From the NCBI RefSeq assembly GCF_963259705.1, contig NC_081844.1, positions 12,943,715-13,007,714 of the forward strand: a DNA stretch of 64,000 nucleotides, in the 5' to 3' direction. Origin of the DNA: Myotis daubentonii. Its lineage: Eukaryota > Chordata > Mammalia > Chiroptera > Vespertilionidae. Of the stretch, positions 1 through 9,571 are shown piece by piece (position 1 is the first letter of the stretch; the number at the start of each line of letters is the position of its first letter). The notes beneath the pieces were generated by a model. The model worked only from the letters and a program-made list of their open reading frames with translations, searched no databases and was not told where the DNA came from. Made by a program: the position numbers and the translations under genes.

Positions 1-2760
1 GGTCTTTGGGGAGAGTTGTGCCCCCCAAATGAACGGATGGACAGATTTGGGTATACGAGGAGCTGCTTGTTACCTGGTCTCTCCTTCCTTGTGTAGCTCT
101 GATGGTGGCTATACAAACTGACCCTCTTGGGGACAAGGACAAAAGATGTCATTGACGTAGTCAGTGCTAAAAGCAGAAATGCAATTCTTTGTTATGAACA
201 TTATAAGACCACCTTCCTATGTTTGTAAAATATTTAAAAAAAATTGGCAAACAATTCAAGCTTAATATTTTGGATACTATTTGTTTTTCTTTGTAGGAAA
301 AAAAAGTTGAAAGTTTCTATTTTCTATGAAGCCTTTCAGATACCAATTTAGTTTATGCAGAAAAAAAAACTGAACAAAACAGGGTACCAGCATGGAAGAC
401 TTTCTTAAAATGAAACCCGAATTGAATGACATGTTGTTGTATGTGTGTTTGCTTATAGTTTAATCTCTTTAAAAAAAGGGAAAAATTTAAAATGTTTTAC
501 AATTATTTAAATAAATAAACGTGTAACTTATTGTAAGTAGAGGTAGAAATTAAGACCTTTTTGGAAGAGAGGAAGTTCTCTTTCTGATGTAAAATGAAAC
601 TGATGCAAACATGTAGTAACAAGTTTAAAAGATGTGTGATTATTACTGCAGTTACTTACTAGACTCTTTCCCCCCAGCCTGCATCCCCTCTTTTTCCATC
701 ATTTTATTGACCCATGGGCAAGAACAGGTACCTGATGTAGATTCCTACAGAACAGCCCAACAGAAACAAAGATTCAAATCCATGCAAATACAAACTACTC
801 AAGCCCATAAATTCATTCCCATCCCCATCTGCTTTCTAAATAGTCTACAAGTCCCTTCTAGTATTCACTCTGTGTGAAATTAAAAACGAAAACTAAAACA
901 AAAAAAACTTATATTAGCTTTCAACATTGTCCCTTGAGCAGTGCAGAGAATTCCCAAGTTTTAGTGCATCCCAGCTTTTTACCGCAGGGAACGAAGTCTC
1001 ACCTGAAAAAAGAGCCAAAGCCACCTGACTTTCCCCACCCAGCAGCCCTTGGGTCTTCACAGAGCCACGCACTCCGTCCTCTTGGGTTCCCTGGCTCAGC
1101 ACTGAGGTAGAAGCCCCACAGAACTTCAGAAACAGGTGAATCTGTTCCTTGAACTCTTAGAATGTCAAGTTCTTTCTTCTCTCTTTAGATATCCCCTCTC
1201 ACGGCATTAAACTCTCTTTAAAAAAGTATGTATCCAACTTGACACAGTTTCCAGGCCAAGAATGGGATGGGGTACGAAGAGAAATGTTAAAAGCCCTAAA
1301 TCCTTCTCCTGGTGTTAAAAAAAAAGGAAACCCAGATTTTTAGCAGGGTCAGAAATTGGGGACATCTGTGTCCCAAGCAGCCCAGTTACCCAGGGCTGCA
1401 GTGGGCTGTCCGTAGTTCTGGGAGTGGCTCTGAGGGGGAGAAACATTGCAGGAGCCTCTGTGATCCTGGGGATGCATCCAGACTTATTTGGATTGCCAAT
1501 AAGGATCTCATTTTTTTCCAGGTCAGGGTTTTCCTTGTTGACTCATTGGCACACAATATCGTCTATACACAGACTCCGGTTTGGGTTTCTAACATTAGAA
1601 ATTGATGCAGCTCTCATGGAAAAACACCTTTAGTACATCTGAGCCAATTTTAGATGATACATACCCACAACTACTCAACCCCATCAGTCTTATTTGCCTG
1701 TAATCTATTCTGGAATTACCCAATATGACCCAAATATTATTTCTATGCACAGGAAAATCCAAGGTTTTGGAGACCTGACATGCTCATAACTTTTGCTGAC
1801 AGTCCCTCACAGTCAGGCTTGAAGCGCCAAAATATAGGGAAACACACGAGAGAAAGTTCCCTAGTGAAAAATCGTAGGGGATGGGAAAGTGTGTAGAGCA
1901 CAAACATTACCATCCAGAAGGGAAGGCAGAACAAAGTCAAGCATGTCTAGACCTGGATTTGAGCCAATCCAACATAAGGAAATGTTTTTTTAAAGTAGCA
2001 TTGCTTTTAGAATCTGTGAATTTTGCTCTTGCATGAAGATGAGTGCAGTACTGTCTTCAAAATGATTGTAGAATTTGTTGGTAGCTTTACACCGAAAAAA
2101 AATGTGTGTAACTAAATACCAGACACCTTGACCATTCAGCTAGAACCTTGGCAGCAACAGATTTATTTAATTGTATAAATGTGTGTAAGGATTATTTTTA
2201 GTGTACTAATAAATTTCAAACAAAGCTACTCTGTCCTGTTTAGTCATTGCTGTTGAATCATTCTGGTCCCAGGTTATTTTTGTGCCACTTGGAAGACAAG
2301 TATTTCTATAGGTAACTACAAGTTCTATCCTATCTTTATAAGAGGAGCTGTGTAAGATTTTTTATTTAAAGGGACAATTTACTTCATTATTTATCTCACT
2401 TTTTTTTGTTATAACATCGTATTTTTCCCCAGTTTTTCTTTGCACATTTCAATATGCATGGTTTAAAAACCATTATCTTCTCTACCTTTTGTACAGTAAG
2501 GTCTCATTTTCAAACTGTATAGTTACCTTTTCCTCATTTTGCTTTGTCAGTTATATACGGTATAAAGTTGCTATGCACAGAGCTTTTTGTAAAGACAGCT
2601 TTTTTGTTTACTGTTTTTAATGGTCTTACTTATGAAAGAATATCTTGTTTGTAAAATGAATATGCCTACTTCAGTTTTAAACTTTAAATTATCCTAACAA
2701 AAAATAAAATTTTTGTACTGTAAAAATGTTTGGAACATTGCCTTGTTTTTTGAAGTGGGA
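1..2760 (+). other. candidate 3' UTR of an upstream gene, or plain intergenic DNA
   Basis: No recognisable SINE, Helitron or hAT element lies in the first 3.1 kb, unlike most of the window. The stretch is AU-rich, and two AATAAA hexamers (2208-2213 and 2703-2708) are each followed by U- or GU-rich DNA, as expected at poly(A) sites. No reading frame here looks like a conserved protein. This fits the end of a long 3' UTR read on the plus strand, but I do not recognise the gene and cannot exclude intergenic DNA. Confidence 0.35.
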
Positions 2761-3121
2761 AAAACTTAAGTTTGGGTTTTTTCCTTAACTTTGTAGATTT
2801 TCTCATAACTGCTAGTCCCTGAGCTCTGGTTGAGGAAATCTTACTGTAGCTTTTGCTTACATGACAAGTGTTCTAAGGAACTCACATAGAGGAGAGAATA
2901 TGTTTGACTTTAGATTATTTTCTGTATGTATTTATCTATATATCCACCAGTCAAATTCCTTCATAAAAACTCAAATGATCCTAACTCCTATGTAGGGCTT
3001 TCATTATGCGGAATTATTGAGGTAGGTGGGTGGTCTACTTCAATTTGAAAGGGCTTGCTGAACAAATTTTGTAACTTATCCATCAAACAATGAGGAAAGA
3101 ATTGGAAGTTGGCCACAAAAA
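2761..3121. other. unassigned AT-rich stretch
   Basis: Nothing recognisable here. It lies between the second AATAAA signal and the left TSD of the first Ves SINE. Confidence 0.5.
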
Positions 3122-3137
3122 CTTGATGCTGATTCTT

Positions 3138-3360
3138 TTTTTAAAAAAATGTTTTTATTGATTTCAGAGAGGAAGGGAGATGGAGAGAGATAGAAACATC
3201 GATGATTAGAGAATCATTGATTGGCTGTCTCCTACACACACACACCCTCCACCCCACTGGGGATCAAGCCTGCAACCCGGGTATATGCCCTGACTGGGAA
3301 TCAAACTGTGACCTCCTAGTTCATGGATCGATGCCTAACCACTGAGCAAAACTGGCCAGG
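3138..3360 (-). mobile_element. Ves-type SINE, minus strand
   Basis: Read on the minus strand this is a tRNA-derived SINE. The tRNA-like head (B-box-like GGTCACAGTTTGATTCCC, with one mismatch to GGTTCGATTCC) is followed by a pyrimidine-rich tail region and an A-rich end. Near-perfect TSDs flank it: CTTGATGCTGATTCTT at 3122-3137 and CTTGATGCCTGTTCTT at 3361-3376. Ves SINEs are the abundant SINE of vesper bats. No protein is encoded. Confidence 0.9.
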
Positions 3361-3376
3361 CTTGATGCCTGTTCTT

Positions 3377-3846
3377 AAACCATAGGAAGAGAGGAAGACA
3401 CGTGTTCCTGGAAGGAAATTGTCTATGGAAAAGGACTCGCACAAAAAGGTAGAAGGGCTGTAGGAGTTCAGAGGAGATGATAATTTCAGAAGGTTGGAGT
3501 GGTCAGAGAAGTTTCCAAGGGGAAGAGTGTGCTGCAGCAGGCTTTCAAAAATGGTAGTAATTTTGCAGTAGATGTTGGCAATGAGCACTACAGATGGGAA
3601 GGCCATGTGAACAAAGACATGTAAAGGGAAATTCACAAAGCACATTTAAGAGAATGTGATCCTAAATATGAATTTCAACCAGACTATTCACAAACATACT
3701 TATAATTGGGTTATCTCATTTCTCTCTACAAAGATGCAGATATCCACATAGATTGTTTTCCTTGTATAAGTGGGTGAGATGCCATTAGTAGGCACTAATC
3801 TGAGAAAGCCACTGTAGTTTTGTTTTTCTCTGTGGAGACTAACTCT
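3377..3846. other. unassigned DNA
   Basis: No gene or repeat recognised. The short minus-strand reading frame overlapping 3316-3645 starts inside unassigned DNA, ends in the SINE and shows no family resemblance. Confidence 0.5.
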
Positions 3847-3854
3847 GCCTAGAT

Positions 3855-4799
3855 CAAGGGTGGGCAAACTTTTTGACTCGAGGGCTACAATGGGTTCTTA
3901 AACTGGACCGGAGGGCCGGAACAAAAGCATGGATGGAGTGTTTGTGTGAACTAATATAAATTCAAAGTAAACATCAACACTAATAAAAGAGAAAAATGGT
4001 AATTGGCGTACGACGATACCCTTTTCATTGGCTAATCAGGGCTATATGCAAATTAACTGCCAAGATTGGCAGTTAACTGTCAACAAGATGGCGATTAATT
4101 TGCATATGTAGGCACAATGCAGGGAGGCGAAAGGGAAAGCAGGAAGAAGCCCCCTGCCACTGACAGTGATCAGAAACCCAGGGGGGAGCTAAGAGCTGGG
4201 GGGCAGGGCAAAGGCGGCCCCAGGGCTGCCTTTGCCCTGCCCCCCAGCCATGATCGGAGAATCAGGTGCCTTTTCCGCCCTGGCCAGTGATAGCAGGAAG
4301 TAGGGGTGGAGCCAGTGATGGGAGCTGGGCACGGTCGAAGCTGGCAGTCCCAGGAGCTAGGGGCCCCTTGCCTGGGCCTACAGTGAAGCCCACGATCGCA
4401 GGGCCGCTGCAGCTGTGGGTCCCCGCTGCCCGGGCCGGACGCCTCAGCCAGAGGCATCCTGTAGGGGCAGGGGTGGAGCCCGCGCAATCATGGCGCCCCC
4501 CGCTGCCACTGCAGGTCCCCGCTGCCCTGGCCGGATGCCTAGGCCAGAGGCGTCAGGCCTGGGCAAGGTGCCGATCCTGCGATTGAAGGGTGATGGGGGT
4601 CAACGCCTGAGGGCTCCCAGTATGTGAGAGGGGGCAGGCTGGGCTGAGGGACACTCCCTCCCCCACACACCCAGTGCACGAATTTCGTGCACCGGGCCCC
4701 TAGTCATTACATAAAAGGGTACGGTCTTTTTTTTCCAATAGTTTTATTCATTTCAAATGGGCCGGATCCAGCCTGCGGGCCGTAGTTTGCCCACGGCTG
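3855..4799. mobile_element. non-autonomous hAT transposon split by a Helitron
   Basis: The ends are inverted repeats (CAAGGGTGGGCAAAC on the left, GTTTGCCCACGGCTG on the right). A perfect 8-bp TSD, GCCTAGAT, flanks them (3847-3854 and 4800-4807), diagnostic of the hAT superfamily. Without the Helitron at 3974-4703 the element is about 215 bp, too short for a transposase, so it must have been moved by an autonomous relative. The internal text around GGGCCGG is typical of short hAT elements in Myotis-like bats. Confidence 0.92.
3974..4703 (+). mobile_element. non-autonomous Helitron (HeliBat-type), 730 bp
   Basis: It begins with TC (TCAACACTAATAAAAGAG) and ends in CTAG after the near-terminal palindrome CACGAATTTCGTGCACCGGG. 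It sits exactly between a host A (3973) and a host T (4704), the Helitron target rule, with no TSD. It has no Rep/helicase gene. A subterminal hairpin lies at 4053-4076. The GC-rich interior has an imperfect direct repeat of about 96 bp (units starting near 4419 and 4515). It interrupts the hAT element at 3855-4799 and is therefore younger. Confidence 0.95.
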
Positions 4800-4807
4800 G
4801 CCTAGAT

Positions 4808-5090
4808 TGTGCTTCCCCTGGATCTTTGCATGACTCATGTCTTGTCATCCTTCAGGCCTCAGGTTAAGTATCATCTACTCAGGGAAACCTTGGCTGACCT
4901 CTGACCATGCAGGGTTCCCCTTATTCTCTTTAACTGAATACTTTTTGTATCCTTGTCATAATTTGTATTTATCTGTTATCTTTTGATTGAAATATCATAA
5001 GAACAGGGACCATTACTGTCTTAGTACTGTATGTGGAGCACTGAGTTCACTGCCTGAGGTTCCCAACAATGAGTTGAACGAGTGACTGAG
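4808..5090 (+). mobile_element. L2 LINE 3'-end relic
   Basis: It reads like the 3' end of L2: a CTTCAGGCCTCAGGTTAA-like block, then an AACCTTGGCTGACC-like block, then a GAACAGGGACCATTACTGTC-like block. These occur in the usual L2 order and orientation. It is diverged and has no coding capacity. Boundaries are approximate. Confidence 0.6.
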
Positions 5091-5636
5091 CAGACTGAAT
5101 TCTGATCCCTGAGAGCAGCTCTGCTTTGTTTTGGGGGAGGCGTAGCTAATAATCTGTCACAATTGATAGGAAACAGCATCACTTTGAGAATCCACTTCTT
5201 GGTGACTATCTTGTCAGCCAAGTAGTCAAAAAAAATGAGGAAGTGTGTCTGTAATATGAAGTGGCTGATTGTTTAATAAACAGAAAACTCAAAATGAAAG
5301 GGAAGTAAGGAAGAAGAGACCTCTGGCTGGTGGCCTGTGGAGTAGGTTGCTTTTCCTCTTGGCCTTGGGGCTGATCTCATGTTGATTTTCATGATGCTCG
5401 GGTGTAACTTCAGAATCATAATTGGGGTCTTTTAGAGGACTGCGTATTCTGCTCCTATTCCAGAGATGACACTTGCTGACCACACACTTGAATCTCAAAG
5501 AGCTTATGGTATGTTTACCAAACTGGGAGGAGTTCAGAGTGACTGTAGGGCAATGAATTTGAGAGTAATGAGATTTGGAACTTTAAAAATTAGGTGGGGA
5601 CTGGATCCTCAAGGACCTTGCTCATAGTAGACTATG
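5091..5636. other. unassigned DNA
   Basis: No gene or repeat recognised. Short reading frames on the minus strand show no family resemblance. Confidence 0.5.
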
Positions 5637-5644
5637 CTGTAGGT

Positions 5645-5879
5645 CAGTGATGGCGAACCTTTTGAGCTCGGCGTGTCAGCATTTTGAAAAACCCTAAATT
5701 TACTCTGGTGCCGTGTCACATATAGAAATTTTTTGATATTTTCAACCATAGTAAAAGAAAGACTTATATTTTTGATATTTATTTTATATATTTAAATGCC
5801 ATTTAACAAAGAAAAATCAACCAAAAAAATGAGTTTGCGTGTCACCTCTGACACGCGTGTCATAGGTTCACTATCACTG
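5645..5879. mobile_element. non-autonomous hAT transposon, 235 bp
   Basis: The left end is CAGTGATGGCGAACCTTTTG and the right end AGGTTCACTATCACTG, imperfect inverted repeats. A perfect 8-bp TSD, CTGTAGGT, flanks them (5637-5644 and 5880-5887). The interior is AT-rich with two GCGTGTCA-type motifs. It differs from the 3855 element and from SPIN, so this is a third short hAT family. It encodes no protein. Confidence 0.93.
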
Positions 5880-5887
5880 CTGTAGGT

Positions 5888-6386
5888 AATGGTTAACTGT
5901 TAAAGGAACTTAAGTCAAGGAGTAACACAATCAACTTTATGCTGTAGAAAAATCACAGTAGCTAAATTGTGGATAATGGATTGAAACAAGTGAATATTGG
6001 AGGCAAGGAGGCCAATTAGGCAAGGGATAAAAGATAGCTGAAAAGCACCAGTGTGCTGTGTCTATGACTGGTATCCATTCTGATTGTTCCTGTGCCATGT
6101 CAGTTGATAAATGTTTTTAAATTACTCTTGCAATTAGGAGACCATTGTAATTCTCCAGACAAAAGTGACTCATGCCTGAAGTAAAGATTGGCAATAGAGA
6201 TGGAAAGTAGAGAAAGATTTGAGAGAAAGCTTTGCAGTTTGATATATCTTATTGATTAATTAGATGTGGAAATGAGGGAGGTGGGTGACTAGGATTACTC
6301 CTGGTTTGCAAGTTAGACTATTTGATTTTGTGATAACATTAAAGTAGGGAATAAAGACAGGACTATATTGTAGCAAATAAAAATAT
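5888..6386. other. unassigned AT-rich stretch
   Basis: Nothing recognisable. It lies between the hAT element and the left TSD of the next SINE. Confidence 0.5.
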
Positions 6387-6464
6387 ATGATGAATTAAAT
6401 TTATTTTTAAAGCCTCACCCAAGTATATTTTTTCCATTGATATTTTAGAGAGAGTGGGAGGGAG

Positions 6465-6470
<6 letters not shown>

Positions 6471-6528
<58 letters not shown>
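6471..6528. repeat. (GA)n microsatellite
   Basis: An uninterrupted GA run grown from the purine-rich tail region of the Ves SINE. Confidence 0.97.
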
Positions 6529-6530
<2 letters not shown>

Positions 6531-6947
6531 TGGGAAACTGATATAGGGTTAAGCCTTGGACTGACCTGCTAGCAAAGTCACAAACAAGTCCTAGCTTAGA
6601 GGGCACAGTCCTCTTAGCATAATTAGGCTTGACTTTATAACACCCCCTAGATTTTATCTGGGAAGCTAAGGGGCTGAGGAAGTGCAGGAAGTATAACCAT
6701 GGTGTAAACAAGTGAAACTCACAAGAACAGTGTAACTTTGGTAACCACTACCCTGTTTACCCCTCACTATAAAAAGCTTGGTGAGGCCTGAGCACAGTGG
6801 AAGTCCTTCCTCTTGAGTTGGACTTGCCGCCTGGTCCCCCAATATTCCCAAATTATCTCTTGTCTTTTCTTTTTCATTTGTTGTGCAGCTCCTCTTCCAG
6901 ACCCGAACCCTGAACCACGCAGGACGTGGAGGGAAACACTTACGTCA
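6529..6947 (+). mobile_element. endogenous retrovirus solo LTR, about 419 bp
   Basis: It starts TGTGGGAAACTG and ends in CA. It has a TATA box (TATAAAAAG, 6768-6776), a CT-rich 3' third, and sits cleanly inside a SINE. Choosing TTACGTCA as the end gives a 6-bp TSD, GAGAGA (6523-6528 and 6948-6953). That TSD is weak evidence because the flank is itself GA-rich, and an alternative end is 6938 (AAACA). No gag, pol or env is present, so recombination between two LTRs probably removed the provirus. Confidence 0.75.
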
Positions 6948-7145
6948 GAGAGAGAACAAGAGAGAGACTAGTTGCCTTCTGCACCCACTCCGACTAGGGT
7001 AGGGATTGAACCTGTAACCCAGGTACATGCCCTTGACTGGGAATAGAACCCACAACCCTTCAGTGTGCAGGTCGATGCTCTAAGCACTTAGCAACACCAG
7101 CCAGGGCATGATGATTTTAAATTGAGGCAAAAATGCTACAGTTTT

Positions 7146-7328
7146 TCTCCTCCTCCTTCCTCCTCCTCCTCCTCCTCCTCCTCCTCCTCCTCCTCCTCCT
7201 CTTCCTCCTCCTCCTCCTCCTTCTTCCTCTTTTTCTCCTTCTCCTTCTCCTTCTCCTTCTCCTCCTCCTTCTCCTTCTCCTTCTCCTCCTCCTCCTCCTC
7301 CTCCTCCTTCTTCTTCTTCTTCTTTCTT
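7146..7328. repeat. CT-rich (CCT/CTT)n microsatellite
   Basis: About 180 bp of almost pure pyrimidine on the plus strand, built from CTC, CTT and TCC triplets. Translated frames give runs of Ser, Leu or Arg and are artefacts. Confidence 0.97.
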
Positions 7329-9488
7329 GGTTAGCTGAAGTTTCCAGCAGTTTATTCAAGGATTCAGAGGATTATCCTCTTTGGTTCATGAATACCAAAA
7401 AAGATTGCTCTATTTTTATTTGAATGGCTGTTTGGTTGGGTATAAATTTTCTGAGGTTACACTTTCTTTCTTTGAGGACTTCATAGGAGGGTTTTAGGGT
7501 ATTTGCTTTTTAGCTAGTTTCTAGTGTTGAATGTTGCTGTGGTAATAGCTGAAGTTATGCTTTCTCATGCCCCTCTTTTATTCCCCATATGCATACAAGG
7601 AAATCCTATAATTTGCTGTTTAAGTCAGGACACCTTTGAGAGTGAAAGGGGGCACACTAAATAATTATGCCTGGAAAACATGTAAACTGGCAGTTGGTCA
7701 CGCTTGATAGTTTTGTCTGCCTGCCTGAAAGAGTCTTTGTATTTGAAGACTAGGACCTTATCTTGGTGTTGATTGTTCTCTGTAATGTTGTCCCCCTGGG
7801 ATGCAGTGTTCCCTCTCAATGTATAAATTCAAGCCTCCTTTTCTTTCTGGAAGCTTTTCTTTAATTATAACTTTAAAATACATTCTCTGTTTCTTCATTT
7901 TTGCTCTATTTGCTAGAGGCATCTGTTTAATCATATACAGGCTCTCTACTGCCCATCATTCATGTCTATCATGTTCTCGCTAACAACTCTTCACTCATAG
8001 TGCACTTGTATGCTTGCTTTCTCACACTTGTCCTTCTCTATATTCCTTCTAATGGGGCCTTCATTTCACAGAAGCTTTGGTTTTTTCTGTGCTAGCTTAT
8101 ATCCCATTGCTTTCTATGGTGTTACTGAGCTATTCCATCTCTGCTATGAGTTACTGTTTTATAGAGAAATTACTTTGTTTATGATGATGATGATGATGAT
8201 GATGATAATGATGAGCTTGATCAGAATTACTGTCAGCTCCATGAAAACTTTTTTACCTGGTGTGTATGCTTCACCTTTAATTTGTTTTGCTTTTCCCCCT
8301 CATGGTATATAGATATAAACCATATTTTGATAGCTTTTTGATACTCATCTTTGATTGAGATGAGATTTTCCTGGATCACCTACTTGCTCGATGTTTGAGA
8401 AGGGAAGTTTATGACCTTGTACCAAGCTAGTAGAAGTTCTTATTTCAGACGGGTGTGTTTATATGTGTGCACACGCTTCCATGAGAGAGAGGGGCGGTGG
8501 TCTTTTAGCTTTTATTTCTTGGGCAAACTAAATTAGCATTTATGCAATTGCTCCCAATGCATGCTACTCTTTCTCACCAACTGACTGGTTCTTACATCTA
8601 TGGCTTCTTTGGGTAATTCCCTCTTCAGTCTTGCCTACTGTCCATGCCAAATGGGGTCCACAGATATGCCTATAACCAGACTATATGTTTGTTCCAATTG
8701 TTTAAAAAACAGGCTGTTGGTTTTGACCCTTTTTATATCACCAGCCTTGTATGATATTAGCAGCTGAAACATCCTTTCTCAGTCTCCACACATTCCTGCT
8801 TGATTTTCCCTGCCATTGCCATCCTTTCCGCATAAACTGATTTGGGGTAACCAATTTTCCTAGTTTCCTCAAAGATGAAATTCGTGCTTCTCTTTCTCAT
8901 TTCCCCATTTTCCTTAGAGTGATTCTGAGTGGGAATTGATGAAAATGATCTTATGGCAGCATTTTAATCAGTGTCTTCATATTCTCTGCTTTGCACCGTG
9001 GCAAGTCAAGGAGAGGCTGCTGCACAGTGCTATGCCACCATTCTCCCTCTGACCTAGCAGATGGCCTTGATAAGCAGCTCCTGCAGCCCAGCTCAGTGGC
9101 TACTTTCTTCACTTTCTCCATTGGCTCCTGCAAATACAAATAATAAGATATTGGTAATTCCCAAAACTGTCAAAAGAGATTGTCCAACTGGAATTTGTCT
9201 CACTAAATAATACACACACAAAAATAAACCTGTGGTCTGACTCTTAGAAATATGCCATATCACTATGTCATAGCAATTGTGCTTTGGGTTATTCTTCTAA
9301 AACCGATCCCACTCTGAACAGTAAAATTCAATTTTCCGTAAATGTTATCTATAGAAGACAGTATGATAAAATAAAGATCACTAGGATTCAGAGATCTGAA
9401 TTCAATTCAAATTCTATCACCTTCAGTTATGTAATCTTGAATAAATCACTGCATTAACTCTTAACCTTCTTAAATGCAAAATAACAAT
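7329..9488. other. unassigned AT-rich DNA with an (ATG)n run
   Basis: No gene or interspersed repeat recognised in about 2.1 kb. The only structure is a short ATG/ATA triplet repeat at 8181-8214. Short reading frames show no family resemblance. Confidence 0.5.
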
Positions 9489-9571
9489 AACTATACATAT
9501 ATGTAGGTATATGCATATACATACTAGCATATATACATGTATAGCAGATATACACATATACATATATACAG
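9489..9571. repeat. AT-rich low-complexity (ATACAT-like)
   Basis: Degenerate TATACATATA-type repeats. A similar but weaker patch lies at about 9630-9675. Confidence 0.8.

Larger units (their letters stand above)
6402..7107 (-). mobile_element. Ves-type SINE split by a solo LTR
   Basis: The two halves (6402-6528 and about 6948-7107) form one minus-strand SINE of the longer subfamily also seen at 24,141 and 39,027. The tRNA-like head is at the right and the T-rich tail at the left. Imperfect TSDs, ATGATGAATTAAATT near 6387 and ATGATGATTTTAAATT near 7108, bracket the whole. A (GA)n expansion (6471-6528) lies just before the LTR. Confidence 0.85.

Noticed and set aside
6402..7107. Reading the split SINE as two separate SINEs
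   Set aside because: The left part has only the tail and the right part only the head, and one TSD pair brackets both, so it is one SINE with an insert.
7117..7423. Arg-, Ser- and Leu-run frames
   Set aside because: Simple translations of the polypyrimidine microsatellite.
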